Assembly (NCBI RefSeq): GCF_000210915.2
Contig: NC_016620.1
Span: 1,426,001-1,490,000, forward strand
Origin: Halobacteriovorax marinus SJ
GTDB taxonomy: Bacteria > Bdellovibrionota > Bacteriovoracia > Bacteriovoracales > Bacteriovoracaceae
DNA: 64,000 nucleotides
Direction of reading: 5' to 3'
Below the pieces are notes generated by a model. The model ran no database searches and was not told where the DNA came from. It saw only the letters and a list, made by a program, of their open reading frames with translations. The stretch's first letter is position 1, and the number at the start of each line of letters is the position of its first letter. Of this stretch, positions 61,881 to 64,000 are shown piece by piece. The translations under genes and the position numbers were made by a program.

Positions 61881-64000
61881 ATGTTAAACGATAAGAAAGT
61901 TTATTCGTTGAACTATGGTGGCAAAGAAGTCACTGTTGAAACGGGTCGTCTTGCTAAACAAGCTGACGGTTCAGTTCTAGTATCATGTAATGGAACTCAA
62001 GTTCTTGTTACAGTTTGTTCTGCTCACGAAGTAAAAGATGGGCAAGATTTCTTCCCACTACTTGTTGAGTACACTGAGAAGTTTTACTCTGCAGGTAAGT
62101 TTGTAGGTGGATTCTTAAAGAGAGAAGGTCGTCCTTCAACTTCTGAAACATTAAACGCAAGACTAATTGATAGACCTCTTAGACCTCTATTCCCAGAAGG
62201 GTATATGTTTGACACTGTTGTTTCATGTAACGTTCTTTCATACTCTGATGAAGGTGATGCTGAAGTTCTAGCAGGTTTAGGTGCTTCTGCTGCATTAACT
62301 ATTTCTGATATTCCATTCAATGGTCCAATCGGTACATGTAAAGTTGGTAGAGTAGATGGAAAGCTTGTTCTTAACCCATCTCACTCTCAGTGGGCAGAGT
62401 CTGATCTTGAGATCGCTGTAGCTGCTTCCGCTGATGCCATTCTTATGGTTGAAGGTGAAGCGAAGGTCGTTCCTGAGAAAGAAGTTCTTGAAGCGATTTA
62501 CTTTGGTCACGACAATATCAAAGAATACGTTAAGCTCATGGAGCAAATGAGAAGTGAAATTGGTAGACCAAAGAGAGAGTTTGTCTCAGCGGCAGCTAAT
62601 GAAACAATGATGAGTAAAATGAGAAGTGACTTCGCTAGTGGAGCGAGAAACTGTATTTCTATCGATGATAAAATGGATAGACAAAGAGCTGTTAAGGCAC
62701 TTGAGAAAGAAGTTAAGAATGCAATGAGCGAAGCGCCTGAGGCCTTCGGACTTACTGCTGATGATAGCTTTGGAAAAGAAGCATACAAAGGTGTAGATGA
62801 GCTTCTCTATGAAATGATGAGAGGAGATATTCTAAACGAAGAAAAGCGTATTGCTGGAAGAGGAATGACTGAAGTTAGAGAGATCGAAACTGAAGCAAAC
62901 CTACTTGAGCACGTACACGGTTCTTCACTTTTCACTAGAGGTGAAACTCAGGTTATGGCCGCTGTAACAATCGGTGGTAAGCACGGTGAGAAGATGGAAG
63001 ATTCTATCAGAGGAACTGAGTTCCAAAAATTCTACTTACACTATAATTTCCCTCCATTCTCTGTTGGTGAGGCGAGAGGTGTAAGAGGTGTAGGACGTCG
63101 TGAACTTGGTCACGGTAACCTTGCTGAAAGAGCTGTTAAGGCAGTTATGCCATCTGAAGAAGAATTTGCTTATACAACAAGAGTCGTATGTGAAGTTATG
63201 GAGTCTAATGGTTCTTCTTCAATGGGATCTGTTTGTTCTGCTTCAATGGCACTAATGGATGCTGGTGTTCCTATTTCTAATCCAGTTGCAGGTATTGCGA
63301 TGGGGCTAATTACTGACGGTGAGAGATTTAAAGTTCTAACTGATATCCTTGGTGACGAAGATCACCTTGGTGATATGGACTTTAAAGTTGCAGGTACAGT
63401 TGACGGTATCACTGCAATTCAAATGGATATTAAGATTACAGGTCTTACTCGTGAGATCGTTGAAAAATCTATTGAGCAAGCTAGAGAAGGTAGACTTCAT
63501 ATTCTAGGTGAGATGGCGAAGACAATCTCAACTAAGAGAGCTGAGTTCAAAGATGGTGTACCAAGAATTGTTACTGTTCAAATCCCAGTTGATAAGATCG
63601 GTGCTCTTATTGGTCCAGGTGGTAAGAATATTAAGAAACTTCAAGAAGACTTTGATGTTACTGTGGAAATTACAGAAGAAGGACTTGTTAAAGTTCTTGG
63701 AACTGACACTGATATCCTCAATAACTGTGTAGCTTCAATCGATCTTCAAATCAATGGTCCAGAAGTAGGATCTATTTACGAAGCTGTTGTTGTTACAATC
63801 AAAGAGTACGGTGCATTCGTAGATATTATCCCTGGTGTTTCTGGTCTTGTTCACGTTTCTGAGCTTTCTGATGAAAGAGTTAAAGACGTAAGCGAGTACC
63901 TAAGTGAAGGTGATAAGGTTTCAGTAAAAGTTGTTGAAGTTGATAGAATGGGAAGACTCAAGCTATCTGCCAAAGCTGTGAAGCCAGTAGAGAAGAAAGC
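61881..64000 (+). CDS. pnp: Polyribonucleotide nucleotidyltransferase, cut by the window end
   Basis: The first 706 codons of PNPase, the 3'-5' phosphorolytic exoribonuclease of the RNA degradosome. The frame is open to the last base. Two RNase PH-like domains are seen: the first with EYTEKFYSAGKFVGGFLKRE, the second with RGTEFQKFYLHYNFPPFSVG and GVGRRELGHGNLAERAV. A KH domain (VDKIGALIGPGGKNIKKLQ) and an S1 domain (IKEYGAFVDIIPGVSGLVHV) follow. Typical PNPases are about 700 residues, so only a short tail is missing. AAGGAGA lies five bases before the ATG. Confidence 0.97.
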   Translation, partial: MLNDKKVYSLNYGGKEVTVETGRLAKQADGSVLVSCNGTQVLVTVCSAHEVKDGQDFFPLLVEYTEKFYSAGKFVGGFLKREGRPSTSETLNARLIDRPLRPLFPEGYMFDTVVSCNVLSYSDEGDAEVLAGLGASAALTISDIPFNGPIGTCKVGRVDGKLVLNPSHSQWAESDLEIAVAASADAILMVEGEAKVVPEKEVLEAIYFGHDNIKEYVKLMEQMRSEIGRPKREFVSAAANETMMSKMRSDFASGARNCISIDDKMDRQRAVKALEKEVKNAMSEAPEAFGLTADDSFGKEAYKGVDELLYEMMRGDILNEEKRIAGRGMTEVREIETEANLLEHVHGSSLFTRGETQVMAAVTIGGKHGEKMEDSIRGTEFQKFYLHYNFPPFSVGEARGVRGVGRRELGHGNLAERAVKAVMPSEEEFAYTTRVVCEVMESNGSSSMGSVCSASMALMDAGVPISNPVAGIAMGLITDGERFKVLTDILGDEDHLGDMDFKVAGTVDGITAIQMDIKITGLTREIVEKSIEQAREGRLHILGEMAKTISTKRAEFKDGVPRIVTVQIPVDKIGALIGPGGKNIKKLQEDFDVTVEITEEGLVKVLGTDTDILNNCVASIDLQINGPEVGSIYEAVVVTIKEYGAFVDIIPGVSGLVHVSELSDERVKDVSEYLSEGDKVSVKVVEVDRMGRLKLSAKAVKPVEKK

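Overview
The window is 64 kb of AT-rich (mid-to-high 30s % GC by eye), densely coded chromosomal DNA from a Gram-negative bacterium. It has SecA, RpoH, many signal peptides and lipoboxes, and proteins ending in aromatic outer-membrane barrel signatures. The low GC, AGA/AGG-rich Arg codons, a mevalonate-type isoprenoid pathway, PrkA-YeaH-SpoVR and many unrecognised secreted proteins together suggest the Bdellovibrionota, most likely a Bacteriovorax/Halobacteriovorax-like predator. That placement is inference; there is no rRNA or tRNA here to fix it. I see no prophage, insertion sequence or CRISPR array.

Layout. 0-5 kb: DOMON-like protein and stomatin/slipin (minus), MazG-like pyrophosphohydrolase, a secreted CXXCH protein, NfeD-type membrane protease (minus). 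5-10 kb: guanine deaminase-like amidohydrolase, an XRE regulator with operator-like repeats, a secreted Cys/Arg-repeat protein, a basic coiled protein, malate dehydrogenase, and a 51-residue lipoprotein at 10059-10214. 10-18.8 kb: cyclic-nucleotide-binding protein, SGNH-like protein, two U32 proteins in tandem (TrhP-like), a 996-residue secreted coiled-coil protein, and an RlmL-like THUMP methyltransferase. 18.8-25.8 kb: one plus-strand run of PAP2 protein, RsmI-like methylase and then a mevalonate operon (IDI-2, HMG-CoA reductase, GYDIA-type GHMP kinase, diphosphomevalonate decarboxylase, mevalonate kinase). 25.8-33 kb: enoyl-CoA hydratase-like protein, a FecR-like secreted protein without a normal start codon, and two divergent paralogues joining PilZ-like, GAF and decayed sigma-54-activator AAA+ domains. 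33-40 kb: thioredoxin reductase, two outer-membrane proteins, GlpD, and an acidic protein ending in a YbjQ domain. 40-50 kb: SecA and an M23 peptidase, small secreted proteins, a dicarboxylate symporter, fatty-acid cis/trans isomerase, PP2C phosphatase. 50-58 kb: PrkA-YeaH-SpoVR stress operon, FecR/barrel protein, a secreted TPR-like protein. 58-64 kb: unknown secreted protein, RpoH, and rpsO-pnp, with pnp running off the end.

How it fits together. Most genes are housekeeping or envelope functions. The mevalonate run turns HMG-CoA into IPP/DMAPP, but HMG-CoA synthase is not here. PP2C, PrkA and RpoH mark a stress/phosphorylation zone. The least ordinary loci are the divergent PilZ-GAF-AAA pair with its FecR-like partner, the C-rich/G4-capable inverted repeat upstream of the stomatin gene, the phased TTAAC array at 14.5 kb, and a marked excess of the tetranucleotide GGCC.
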